Part shown: positions 1 to 6,489 of the stretch, one piece after another
How the letters are laid out: every line of letters starts with the position of its first letter
Position numbering within the stretch: position 1 is the stretch's first letter
From: Caldimicrobium sp964595655
Lineage (GTDB): Bacteria; Desulfobacterota; Thermodesulfobacteria; Thermodesulfobacteriales; Thermodesulfobacteriaceae
DNA: 6,757 bases
Direction of reading: 5' to 3'
Assembly (NCBI GenBank): GCA_964595655.1
Contig: CAZQQV010000067.1
Span: 1 to 6,757 of the forward strand
Position numbers and translations under genes: made by a program
The notes under the pieces: generated by a model
Database searches by the model: none
Told to the model about the DNA's origin: nothing
The model's input: only the letters and a program-made list of their open reading frames with translations

Positions 1-89
1 CCACCGTTATTCGTGCTTAAGAATTGCTTTAACCAACTTTGAGATGAACTATTCTTTAAATTCTTATACGATAGAAGATATTTAAGCAT
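1..89 (-). CDS. 5' end of an unrecognised gene, cut by the left edge
   Basis: An open frame starts with ATG at 89-87 and stays open to the window edge, giving about 29 residues that begin MLKYLLSYKN and include SQSWLKQFLS. The start is supported by a TGATG junction: the TGA of the Doc-like gene (91-89) shares its A with this ATG, a common arrangement for translational coupling. A weak purine-rich GGAAAAG lies just upstream inside the Doc-like gene. It would therefore be the next gene of the same minus-strand unit. The visible part is too short to assign a family, and no signal peptide or domain motif is visible. An 89-nt open frame can occur by chance, so the call rests mainly on the overlap. 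Confidence 0.4.
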   Translation of the reverse strand, partial: MLKYLLSYKNLKNSSSQSWLKQFLSTNNG

Positions 90-568
90 CAACTTTTCCA
101 GAATTTAATACCGAGAGCAATTTTCCTAAAAGCCATCTCACTTAGAACATAGGGATCCTGAATTTCTCCCTTTGCAACAGCATGTGCCATACGATAATAA
201 GCATCATTTGAAATTTCCTTTTGAATTCCGTTAAGGCGTAGCATAAGTTCGCAGAGAACAATCGCTGTTTGCTTGTTACCTGCCAGAAAAGGATTTTTCT
301 TTATAAGTTCAACAAAAAGAACAAAAGAAAGCACCTCTGGATTTCTTTCATTTTTAAGTTGAGCATATTCATAAACTGCCTCAAAAGCTGAATGCAAGAG
401 ATTTTCATCACGCACTCCAAAGGCCTCTCCAGTTAACTCCATCGTCCTTCTGTTGATTTCAATAGCATCCTCAACACCTGGGACAATAAAATCCTTTTCA
501 CTGAGTTTGAAAAAGAGTTCCAGCCTTTCACAAATAATCTTGTTGATTAGCTCTTTACGAATGCTCAT
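89..568 (-). CDS. Doc-like (death-on-curing, Fic-fold) protein with altered active site
   Basis: The 159-residue protein has the Doc layout. A GVRDENLLHSA segment at residues 51-61 matches the conserved GVRD-x-LL-SA element. The signature loop at 92-102 reads NPFLAGNKQTA, followed by ELMLRLNG (107-114), as in the HPF-x-x-GNKRTA...FLRLNG pattern of Doc toxins. Doc of phage P1 is a kinase-like toxin that phosphorylates EF-Tu, while classical Fic proteins AMPylate; both use the loop His and an Arg. Here the His is Asn92 and the Arg is Gln100, so ordinary catalysis is doubtful. The GNK phosphate-binding part, Phe94 and the fold elements remain. No Phd-type antitoxin is adjacent on the same strand. 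There is no ribosome binding site before the ATG, but a promoter match sits directly upstream. The alternative is a non-catalytic or neofunctionalised Doc relative. The fold call is fairly sure, toxin activity is not. Confidence 0.75.
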   Translation of the reverse strand: MSIRKELINKIICERLELFFKLSEKDFIVPGVEDAIEINRRTMELTGEAFGVRDENLLHSAFEAVYEYAQLKNERNPEVLSFVLFVELIKKNPFLAGNKQTAIVLCELMLRLNGIQKEISNDAYYRMAHAVAKGEIQDPYVLSEMAFRKIALGIKFWKS

Positions 569-576
569 GATTTTTA

Positions 577-605
577 ATGATAACTTGGTGTCCTGCGGGA
601 GTCAA
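577..605 (-). promoter_or_regulatory. sigma70-like promoter for the Doc-like gene, possibly leaderless
   Basis: On the minus strand, TTGACT (605-600) is followed after exactly 17 nt by TATCAT (582-577), each differing from consensus by one base. Only 8 nt separate the -10 box from the ATG at 568, so transcription would start at or within a base or two of the start codon. This agrees with the absence of a Shine-Dalgarno sequence. The spacer contains the near-palindrome TCCTGCGGGA, which could be a protein site. The match is by eye only. Confidence 0.4.
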
Positions 606-688
606 TCTTTCAAGGCATATCAAGTAAAATATTAAATAAATTGTAGCTTTCATTAGATTTCGAATATTTGAAACACGCAGGTTGAAGG

Positions 689-714
689 GTTAAATTGGAG
701 GCTTAAGATTTAAC
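689..714. repeat. short perfect inverted repeat between the PIWI-like and Doc-like genes
   Basis: GTTAAAT at 689-695 is repeated inverted as ATTTAAC at 708-714, around a 12-nt centre that itself contains CTTAAG. It lies about 40 nt beyond the PIWI-like stop. No U-run follows on the minus strand, so it is not a typical intrinsic terminator. It could be a weak processing hairpin or an operator. The rest of 569-752 shows no further gene I can support. Confidence 0.35.
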
Positions 715-752
715 AACTAATGAGAAAATAATCTTTTCGAGGCCTCCTCTCT

Positions 753-3107
753 TTAATCCAGATCTTCATCAGCTGGAATTTTGCTTATGAGGTAGACCAT
801 CTCGTAGAGGATTGCATTAAGGGGAATCAGATAATCTTCGTTATTCCTCCTAATTTTTAGATAAATATTCTTGCGTTTCTGCCAAAGATTAAGCTTGCTA
901 TAGGGAGATTGAAAGGATTCACTTTCGTATTGAGATAGGGCAAGCACGGTGAAAAGAAACAAATTTCTACGCTCTGAGTAGACTTCATCCCTTTCCCATC
1001 CTAAACCATCGGTAGATAATACCTGAAGTGAAGAGTGATAGAAAAATTCTCCATCGTCTAACCTGAACCTGCTTTCATCTTTAATATCTGCAGGTTTTAT
1101 AGCTATGCTGACTGTGTCTCTTTTACCTTCAATTCTTAAGCTCTCCTTTAGTTTATTAAACTCACTTGAGTATATAACGAAGCAATCTTCCTGGGCTCTG
1201 TCTGATATATATGCAGTTGGAAGTTCAGAAAACTCAACAAATAGACTTTTTGATTTTATATTACTACTCTCAACAGATCTGCTTATTATTCCATTTATAT
1301 ATGAGTTTTTCCAGGTTCCTGCAGTTATAAAGCAAAACTTAGTTCCCTGTTCTTTTGCTTTCTCTTCTATCCATCTTCTAAACTTATCAATTTCAAAATC
1401 TAAACCCCCCTTAAGAATGAGATATTTATCTTCTAATTCTACGCTTGCTCTATTTCCATGTATACTGATTTTGTATATTTCATAAAGATAGTGTCTATAA
1501 ATATTCTGATCATAGGCTCCTATTTTATAGCAAAATCCGTTGGAAGGTTTTTCAAGAATTGCAAAAACATTTAAATTATCGGGAAGATTAAATCCTTTAA
1601 ACTCAAACTCAAGAGTTTTAAAATCCTTTAAAAGGCTTATAACTAAGTTTTTATATATTCCCTGCACATTTTTTGAATCTTCTTTTCCTTCTGCAAAATC
1701 ACAAAAGAGATTTATAGTTGACCTGTTTAATGTTTGCACTGGTAGGCTAAAAAATTCATAGATAAAGCTAAAGTCATCCCAGAAAGGATAACTTCCTCCT
1801 TCCTCTCTAATATCTGTGTCAAGCAAAAGCAAAATGCCCAAAGAGGATTTATTGGAAGTCCTATACTGCACAAAATCAACTAAACCCTTCAGCCTGCAAT
1901 TAAAATATAGAAGATTAAAAAGCAAATCTATAGAATCAAGATGTAGAAGATTAGAGTAATTCAAATTTTTTAATTTACTAAAGTCTGGTATAAGTTTTTC
2001 TATTGGATGTCTCTCTTGAATTTCAATGCTTATCCCGCCTGTGAAATTGCTAAACTCCTTCGCAGATTTTTCAAGACCTTTTTTAAATCTCTCGATCTTC
2101 CCTTCTAAACCCTTCTCATAGAAGATATAGAGTTTAATGTTTTTATCTGGAATCCTGAAACTGCCAAAGCTGATACAGTAATCCTTTGATGATTTCCTTC
2201 TTACAAAACTGCCTATGACTCTATTTTCCTCTCCTCTAATCAAATCTTTTAATAACTCCTTCCAGTCTTTACGAAGTTTCTTAAGGAAGTCTTTGTTAAA
2301 AGCCCTCTCAAGTAATTCATAAAACTCTGATTCTGTTATTTTTGCCTCTTTAAGAGCATAGAGAAAATCAGCCCAAAGACTTTTTTCTTTCCTTAATTCA
2401 TCTATAAGCTCTTGAGGTTTTATTTTTCTCTCAAAAAGCCTCGTCCTGCTGACCAGAAAAGCATCTCCGAATCTTTTAAAATCAAAAGGAGCCAGATACC
2501 CAAACAACTTAAAGATAGGTGGTTTCTTAAAATCTTCTTTTGCTAAATATGTCTTTATTAAATTTTCAATCTTTGCAACCTTTGAGAGATACCTCCTTAT
2601 CTCTTCGTTCCTGGTTCTGTTTTTCCAGATTTCAATAAGAACTTTTCTTCCTTCCCATATATTTTCCCTTGTAACATTGTCATCCTGAAATTCAGTAAGT
2701 CTTAAAAAAAATAATCCTGAAGTTTTTCCCAGTTCGCCAGCTGAAGCCAGAGTGCCCTCTATAATGTGGAACTCTTTACCTTTTTTAAACCTCTCAAATA
2801 TCGTTTCCCTCTCCCTCTTGAATAGTTCTCGAGGTTTTAGCCATACAACTTTTTCCTTCTTATAAACAGCCGTCCCTTCCAAAGAAAATTTTACATTTTC
2901 CAAAAAATTTTTAAAAAGTTTTTTCAATTCATTTGGCTTTTGCTCTTTTTTAATTATCTTGTATAGAAGTTTTGAAAGATTTTCAGCATAAGTATCAATT
3001 CCGCACCAGAAAACCCCACCATAAAGAAAATTACTCTCAGAAACCCTAAGTCCCTTTGCAAAGTATTCTATACAGTCAGGTGTATCTCTGCCTCTTATTT
3101 CAATCAT
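753..3107 (-). CDS. predicted Argonaute/PIWI-like protein, MID-PIWI module apparently catalytically inactive
   Basis: The protein has 784 residues. The N-terminal ~320 residues are unassigned: a beta-rich start, then a charged helical part around 225-295. From about 323 the order of elements follows a MID-PIWI module. A strand (IKLYIFYEKG, 324-333) is followed by LGILLLL (423-429), the MID signature-like FSLPVQTLNRSTI (453-465), IYKNLVISLLKDF (484-496), a strand LNVFAILEK (512-520), KFCFITAGTWKNS (590-602), SLFVEFSELPTAYI (621-634), DTVSIAIKPAD (664-674) and a C-terminal SPYSKLNLWQKR (734-745). I compared these by hand with the AfAgo pattern (GIMLVLP, SIPSQF, NLLVQFVSKLGG, LPVTVNYPKL). The expected catalytic Asp positions appear as Ala (517 and 596), so slicing is unlikely. 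The start is supported by GGAG 7 nt upstream and by overlap with the nuclease-helicase stop. It likely binds guide or target nucleic acid for its partner. A PIWI-RE relative or another nucleic-acid-binding protein remains possible. Confidence 0.55.
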   Translation of the reverse strand: MIEIRGRDTPDCIEYFAKGLRVSESNFLYGGVFWCGIDTYAENLSKLLYKIIKKEQKPNELKKLFKNFLENVKFSLEGTAVYKKEKVVWLKPRELFKRERETIFERFKKGKEFHIIEGTLASAGELGKTSGLFFLRLTEFQDDNVTRENIWEGRKVLIEIWKNRTRNEEIRRYLSKVAKIENLIKTYLAKEDFKKPPIFKLFGYLAPFDFKRFGDAFLVSRTRLFERKIKPQELIDELRKEKSLWADFLYALKEAKITESEFYELLERAFNKDFLKKLRKDWKELLKDLIRGEENRVIGSFVRRKSSKDYCISFGSFRIPDKNIKLYIFYEKGLEGKIERFKKGLEKSAKEFSNFTGGISIEIQERHPIEKLIPDFSKLKNLNYSNLLHLDSIDLLFNLLYFNCRLKGLVDFVQYRTSNKSSLGILLLLDTDIREEGGSYPFWDDFSFIYEFFSLPVQTLNRSTINLFCDFAEGKEDSKNVQGIYKNLVISLLKDFKTLEFEFKGFNLPDNLNVFAILEKPSNGFCYKIGAYDQNIYRHYLYEIYKISIHGNRASVELEDKYLILKGGLDFEIDKFRRWIEEKAKEQGTKFCFITAGTWKNSYINGIISRSVESSNIKSKSLFVEFSELPTAYISDRAQEDCFVIYSSEFNKLKESLRIEGKRDTVSIAIKPADIKDESRFRLDDGEFFYHSSLQVLSTDGLGWERDEVYSERRNLFLFTVLALSQYESESFQSPYSKLNLWQKRKNIYLKIRRNNEDYLIPLNAILYEMVYLISKIPADEDLD

Positions 3108-6100
3108 CTTTTCTCTCCAGAAGGTATTTTATGAATTCAACGGGAAATTTAACAAATCTTCCGCTGAGAACCTCTCTGTAAGGATATTCTCCTTCCAGAG
3201 GTATGCAGGCATACTCCTTCTCATCGCCTCCATTAAAGCAATAAGTCCTTGGTTTCTCACTTCCAAGCAAAGTCTCTGCTCTGCCTCTTCCCACACTCTT
3301 ACTTATTAAAAATTCAAGCTTTGAATTGACCTTCAGAAAATGCCTGACAAGCAGGAGGGAGTAAACAGGTATCAGAACTGGAAGAGTATCTTCCTGCATT
3401 GGTAACAAATTATTAAGAATACCCTCAATCTTAGCGGCTTTTTCTTTATTGTGTTTTTCTAGCACAGGCTTTATCTTTTTGAAAAGTGCTATTGTCCTGC
3501 CCCTGTTTATGTTATCAAAGCCAAATCTTACTCTCTGACTATTAAAGAGTAGATACGGATGATAATACTCTATTGCATTTTTAAAATTTATACCAACAAC
3601 TGATACATAAAGACTCTTAGTTAACTCTTTTATAAGAAGTCTAACATCTTTTTTTAACTCATCATCATGCTCTAATTCATGAATATCTTTTAGAAAACTG
3701 AGACATCCCTGTAGCTCTGAAATCTTATTAGGGATATAAACTCTCTTATATTGTTCCCCCAGAGGAACAAGAACTCTCGCTTTCTCCTCTGGAGTTTTGA
3801 TAAACTGAGTAATTATGTGTGTGATAACATCATCAAGGTAAATCTTTTCCTGCAGAGCTATCTTTTCATTGATAGATTTGATCAAGTCTTTGTCTATAAT
3901 ATCCTCTTCAAGATATGAAATTATACTCTCTATATATTTATCGCTCGGAGGGTTAATTAGATAGATAAGATGAATGGTTTTGGGCTGAGTTTCTGTGTGC
4001 ATATCCCCTCTCGCTCTTGATATTGCCTGTATTAATTCTACCATGTTTCTCTCAATTCCCCAGTCAAAGATGACCGTGTATATATGATTCACCGGCTTGT
4101 GCGGTCTTGAAAGATCTATTCCTCTTGATATAGCTGATGTGGCGAGTATGATATCCTGAGATCCCCTGTTTATCTCATCCTGACTTTTGCTGGAATTCGC
4201 TGTGGCGACAATGTATTCAAATCCCTTCTCTTTTAGAAGCCTTCCCAGATGGGCAATATCATCCCTGTTTTGAAGAAACACTAAAGCGGTATTATTTTTG
4301 CTATGAGCTCTAAAAGTCCTCTCAATATATTCCGCTATTTCTTTGATTTTTGTATCCTCTTTGGATTTTTCCATTTCAGGTAAAAATATAAACTTCTTTA
4401 CAATATTTATCTTTGGAGATGGGTAGGCATGTCTGGCACTGACATAGACTTTAATATCCTTCTCTCTAAACACACATTCTGAGAGGTAGTCGCATATAAT
4501 CGTGGCATCTGGCATAACCTGAAACTCTCTGTATTCTTTAAGGAGTTTTGGAAGAAGTGGCGGGGCAAAACCGTTTGCATCAAGTAAATAGAGATTGGCT
4601 TTTCCTCCCTCACTCTTTATCTCATTTAAAATTTTAAGAAGTTCTTCTACGGTAAACAGACCACTTTCGTCGCCAAAAAATTCATCAAGTATAAAATGAA
4701 AGACATAGTTATCTAATATTCTCTTTGATAGAAGGTCTCTAAGATATCTGGATGTTATTTTTCCATATTCGGTCTCAACTAAACTCTGTTGGGTTGCAAA
4801 AGCCCATATAAAGCGGTAATCTTCTGTGGTTAAATCCTTAATCTCCCTCACAGTCTTTTGAAGTATGCCTTTGTTGTTCTGAGATACCTCCCTGAAAGTA
4901 TCTCCCACATTTGTAACATACCTGCTAATCTTGTATTCTGGTTCTACGAAAACTATTCTTAAGTTGTATTTCTTTGCAATTCTACTTAATTCTGCCTTCT
5001 CTCTAAATAAAAGAACCTTTCTTGTTGCCATGTAAAGAACAATGTGATTTCCATTCAATTGAAGAATCCTTTTTCTTATGTTGGTAGTTTTTCCGCTTCC
5101 TGCTGAGTGAAAGAGGCATATGGCTTTGACAGGGGAAGGGTCCCTAAAGAACCTGTCAAGCGTCTCAGCAACGTGATTCCTGGCGTTCTCTATACTTTCT
5201 GGGTATAACTGTAAACTCTGTTTTTCTCTTTTTTCTATCTCTTGTTTTAGGTTTTCTATTTTTTCGGATATTTCTTCTCTCAATCTTCTTATTCTTGCAA
5301 AGGATGGTTTTTCTATTTGTTTGTATTCTGATTCTATTTGTTGTAATTTTGTATAGAGGTTTGTAATTTTTTCGTGAAATTGTGAAAAATCTTTATTCTT
5401 AAGATAAAATCTTGTAACAAAGGGTTCTGACAGCGGATAAAAGAGGGCCAAACAGACCTCTTTCAAATCTTGTGATTCTTCATTGCAGAGAAAGTCAACT
5501 GCATAAGAGACAACCTGTAGAAAGCCTTTAAGTTCAGGAGATGCCATCTGAAGGGAAAACAATTCATCTTCCAGCTGGATAAGACAGTCCAGAAACCCTT
5601 CAAAAGTAACCTCTCCCAGGGCCAGGTTTACTGGAAGACCGTAATTTCTAAATGGTATCATCGGTTCAGTTTGTGTTATCATTTTGCTTAGCTGAGAGCG
5701 GACCCCGCTTAGTTTGAAGTCTATTACATAGAGAGTCCGGTTGCTTTTGAAAATCAGGTCAGCATTATGATAAACCCCTGGCTGTGAGCTCTCCTCACCA
5801 AGAGCATACTTGATGAGTTCCACTTCGTTAAAACTCTGTCCATAGAAGTAACCCTCGTAGAAACCTGTTAGAAATACAAAATTCAATTGGGTTACCCTGT
5901 TATCTTGCAAACCAAGCTCTCTTAATTCTTCAGGCAGGTCTACCCTGGGGTCAAAGGGTATATTTTTCTCAAGAAGCTCCCAGGTAGGCTCAAGTTCCAC
6001 AAAGTATTTGAGAATGTACTCTTGCCTTAGCTTTTCAAAAACCTGAGCTTTTTTGAATTGAGAATAGTCATTAAGGCGATCTTTTAAAAAGCCAAGTTTA

Positions 6101-6150
6101 AAAGCTCCTTCAAAGGCAAGCCCAAGAAACTGATCAAACTTGCCTGCCAT
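3100..6150 (-). CDS. RecB/Cas4-type nuclease fused to SF2-like helicase
   Basis: The protein has 1016 residues. The N-terminal part carries a PD-(D/E)XK nuclease signature: NADLIF with Asp131, YVIDFK with Asp144 and Lys146, and Q212-VVS-Y216, the QxxxY motif typical of RecB/Cas4-family nucleases. A charged, probably coiled-coil stretch (about 256-312) links it to the helicase. Walker A is SAGSGKT (349-355), motif II is ILDEFFGD (487-494, DEFF instead of DEAD/DEAH), a motif III-like LLDAN is at 522-526, motif IV is near ALVFLQNRDD (622-631), motif V is ATSAISRGIDL (670-680) and motif VI is QAISRARGD (708-716). All nuclease and ATPase residues I can identify are present, so both activities are expected: ATP-driven unwinding and DNA cleavage. 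Residues ~780-1016 are unassigned. No clustered cysteines of an XPD/DinG iron-sulphur domain are visible. It is the first gene of the operon and overlaps the PIWI-like gene by 8 nt. It has only a weak GGAA before the ATG. The exact family is not recognised. Confidence 0.8.
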   Translation of the reverse strand: MAGKFDQFLGLAFEGAFKLGFLKDRLNDYSQFKKAQVFEKLRQEYILKYFVELEPTWELLEKNIPFDPRVDLPEELRELGLQDNRVTQLNFVFLTGFYEGYFYGQSFNEVELIKYALGEESSQPGVYHNADLIFKSNRTLYVIDFKLSGVRSQLSKMITQTEPMIPFRNYGLPVNLALGEVTFEGFLDCLIQLEDELFSLQMASPELKGFLQVVSYAVDFLCNEESQDLKEVCLALFYPLSEPFVTRFYLKNKDFSQFHEKITNLYTKLQQIESEYKQIEKPSFARIRRLREEISEKIENLKQEIEKREKQSLQLYPESIENARNHVAETLDRFFRDPSPVKAICLFHSAGSGKTTNIRKRILQLNGNHIVLYMATRKVLLFREKAELSRIAKKYNLRIVFVEPEYKISRYVTNVGDTFREVSQNNKGILQKTVREIKDLTTEDYRFIWAFATQQSLVETEYGKITSRYLRDLLSKRILDNYVFHFILDEFFGDESGLFTVEELLKILNEIKSEGGKANLYLLDANGFAPPLLPKLLKEYREFQVMPDATIICDYLSECVFREKDIKVYVSARHAYPSPKINIVKKFIFLPEMEKSKEDTKIKEIAEYIERTFRAHSKNNTALVFLQNRDDIAHLGRLLKEKGFEYIVATANSSKSQDEINRGSQDIILATSAISRGIDLSRPHKPVNHIYTVIFDWGIERNMVELIQAISRARGDMHTETQPKTIHLIYLINPPSDKYIESIISYLEEDIIDKDLIKSINEKIALQEKIYLDDVITHIITQFIKTPEEKARVLVPLGEQYKRVYIPNKISELQGCLSFLKDIHELEHDDELKKDVRLLIKELTKSLYVSVVGINFKNAIEYYHPYLLFNSQRVRFGFDNINRGRTIALFKKIKPVLEKHNKEKAAKIEGILNNLLPMQEDTLPVLIPVYSLLLVRHFLKVNSKLEFLISKSVGRGRAETLLGSEKPRTYCFNGGDEKEYACIPLEGEYPYREVLSGRFVKFPVEFIKYLLERKDD
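3115..3118 (-). promoter_or_regulatory. ribosome binding site of the PIWI-like gene, inside the upstream gene
   Basis: On the minus strand GGAG is followed by 7 nt and then the ATG at 3107-3105. It lies within the last codons of the nuclease-helicase gene, whose TGA is at 3102-3100. The 8-nt overlap ATGATTGA and this site fix the start of the PIWI-like protein and indicate translational coupling of the two genes. Confidence 0.7.
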
Positions 6151-6160
6151 ACAGTTCCAT

Positions 6161-6202
6161 AAATTTTATTTCATTACAGAAATTTTATTACAAGGATTTT
6201 AT
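6161..6202. repeat. A/T-rich direct repeats over the operon promoter
   Basis: AAATTTTATT occurs at 6161-6170 and again at 6180-6189, and its core ATTTTAT a third time at 6196-6202. The copies cover the -10 box and leader of the nuclease-helicase operon. They could be operator half-sites for a repressor, or simply low-complexity A/T sequence. Confidence 0.35.
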
Positions 6203-6212
6203 AAATTGTCAA
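6184..6212 (-). promoter_or_regulatory. candidate promoter of the nuclease-helicase/PIWI operon
   Basis: On the minus strand a consensus TTGACA (6212-6207) is followed after 17 nt by AATAAA (6189-6184), 4 of 6 to TATAAT; TAAAAT with a 19-nt spacer is an alternative -10. The predicted start of transcription is near 6177, giving a leader of about 27 nt before the ATG at 6150. The -35 box is the strongest part of the evidence. Confidence 0.5.
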
Positions 6213-6267
6213 TTCTTTTTAATTGATGGGGAAGTTTTTAAGGGTTTAGTCTCTGGAAAATTTTTAG

Positions 6268-6290
6268 AGGCTGTCGCAAGGCTTCAGCCT
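6268..6290. repeat. GC-richer hairpin in the divergent intergenic region
   Basis: AGGCTG (6268-6273) pairs perfectly with CAGCCT (6285-6290) around an 11-nt loop. It stands out from the very A/T-rich surroundings. The sequence AGAGGCTGTCGCAA (6266-6279) resembles, from memory, the terminal sequence of some insertion sequences, but no transposase or matching second end is in the window. No T-run follows directly, so it is not a standard terminator. Confidence 0.35.
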
Positions 6291-6444
6291 GTGAAAAGAT
6301 TCAGTAAAAATTCAAAAAAGTGCACCCTAAGGACCTTTTGTCATAAATTTTAAAGCTCTCAAAAGCTGTAAAGTCTTTATGCAAATTTTTAATCAGAGTA
6401 GTTGTTATTTTTTTTTCACAAAATATTGATTATATTAAATCTTT

Positions 6445-6472
6445 ATGATACGAAAAAATCATCTTTTAAGAT
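6445..6472. promoter_or_regulatory. two small inverted repeats upstream of the McrB-like gene, possible operator
   Basis: ATGAT (6445-6449) is matched by ATCAT (6458-6462), and ATCTT (6461-6465) by AAGAT (6468-6472). They overlap a possible -10 box (TATGAT, 6444-6449) and end just before the ribosome binding site, a usual place for repressor binding. Arms of 5 bp in A/T-rich DNA can arise by chance. Confidence 0.2.
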
Positions 6473-6473
6473 A

Positions 6474-6482
6474 AAAAGGGGG
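6474..6482 (+). promoter_or_regulatory. ribosome binding site of the McrB-like gene
   Basis: AAAAGGGGG ends 7 nt before the ATG at 6490. It selects this ATG over the second one two codons later (6496) and is the strongest purine-rich start signal in the window. Confidence 0.7.
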
Positions 6483-6489
6483 TTTAGCT

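Larger units (their letters stand above)
6151..6489. other. 339-nt divergent intergenic region
   Basis: This stretch separates the minus-strand nuclease-helicase operon from the plus-strand McrB-like gene. It holds the operon promoter and A/T repeats at its left end, a GC-richer hairpin (6268-6290), a run of nine T (6408-6416), and two small inverted repeats just before the McrB-like gene. I see no convincing coding frame, tRNA or CRISPR repeat in it. A well-spaced plus-strand promoter was not found; TATGAT at 6444-6449 is a possible -10 box without a good -35. Confidence 0.6.

Noticed and set aside
555..653. A 32-residue minus-strand frame (MKATIYLIFY...), overlapping the Doc-like start, as a possible antitoxin.
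   Set aside because: It has no ribosome binding site, a TAA lies close upstream in frame, it resembles no antitoxin I know, and the good promoter match for the Doc-like gene lies inside it.
735..752. Terminator or ribosome binding site at GAGGCCTC / AGAGGAGG just after the PIWI-like stop.
   Set aside because: The minus-strand AGGAGG has no start codon at usable distance that opens a frame of any length, and the palindrome is too short and has no U-run.
453..1761. Plus-strand open frames at 453-635, 1105-1485 and 1540-1761.
   Set aside because: They lie antisense to the Doc-like and PIWI-like genes, have Ser/Leu-rich low-complexity products typical of shadows, and show no start signals.
4407..4613. 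A 68-residue minus-strand frame inside the nuclease-helicase.
   Set aside because: It lies in another frame of a well-supported helicase region and has no motif or start signal.
3100..6150. Cas3 or another CRISPR effector helicase.
   Set aside because: There is a nuclease-helicase fusion, but no HD domain, no other cas gene and no repeat array in the window. The partner reads as PIWI-like.
6408..6416. Run of nine T as an intrinsic terminator.
   Set aside because: No stable stem precedes it directly and no plus-strand gene ends upstream of it in the window.
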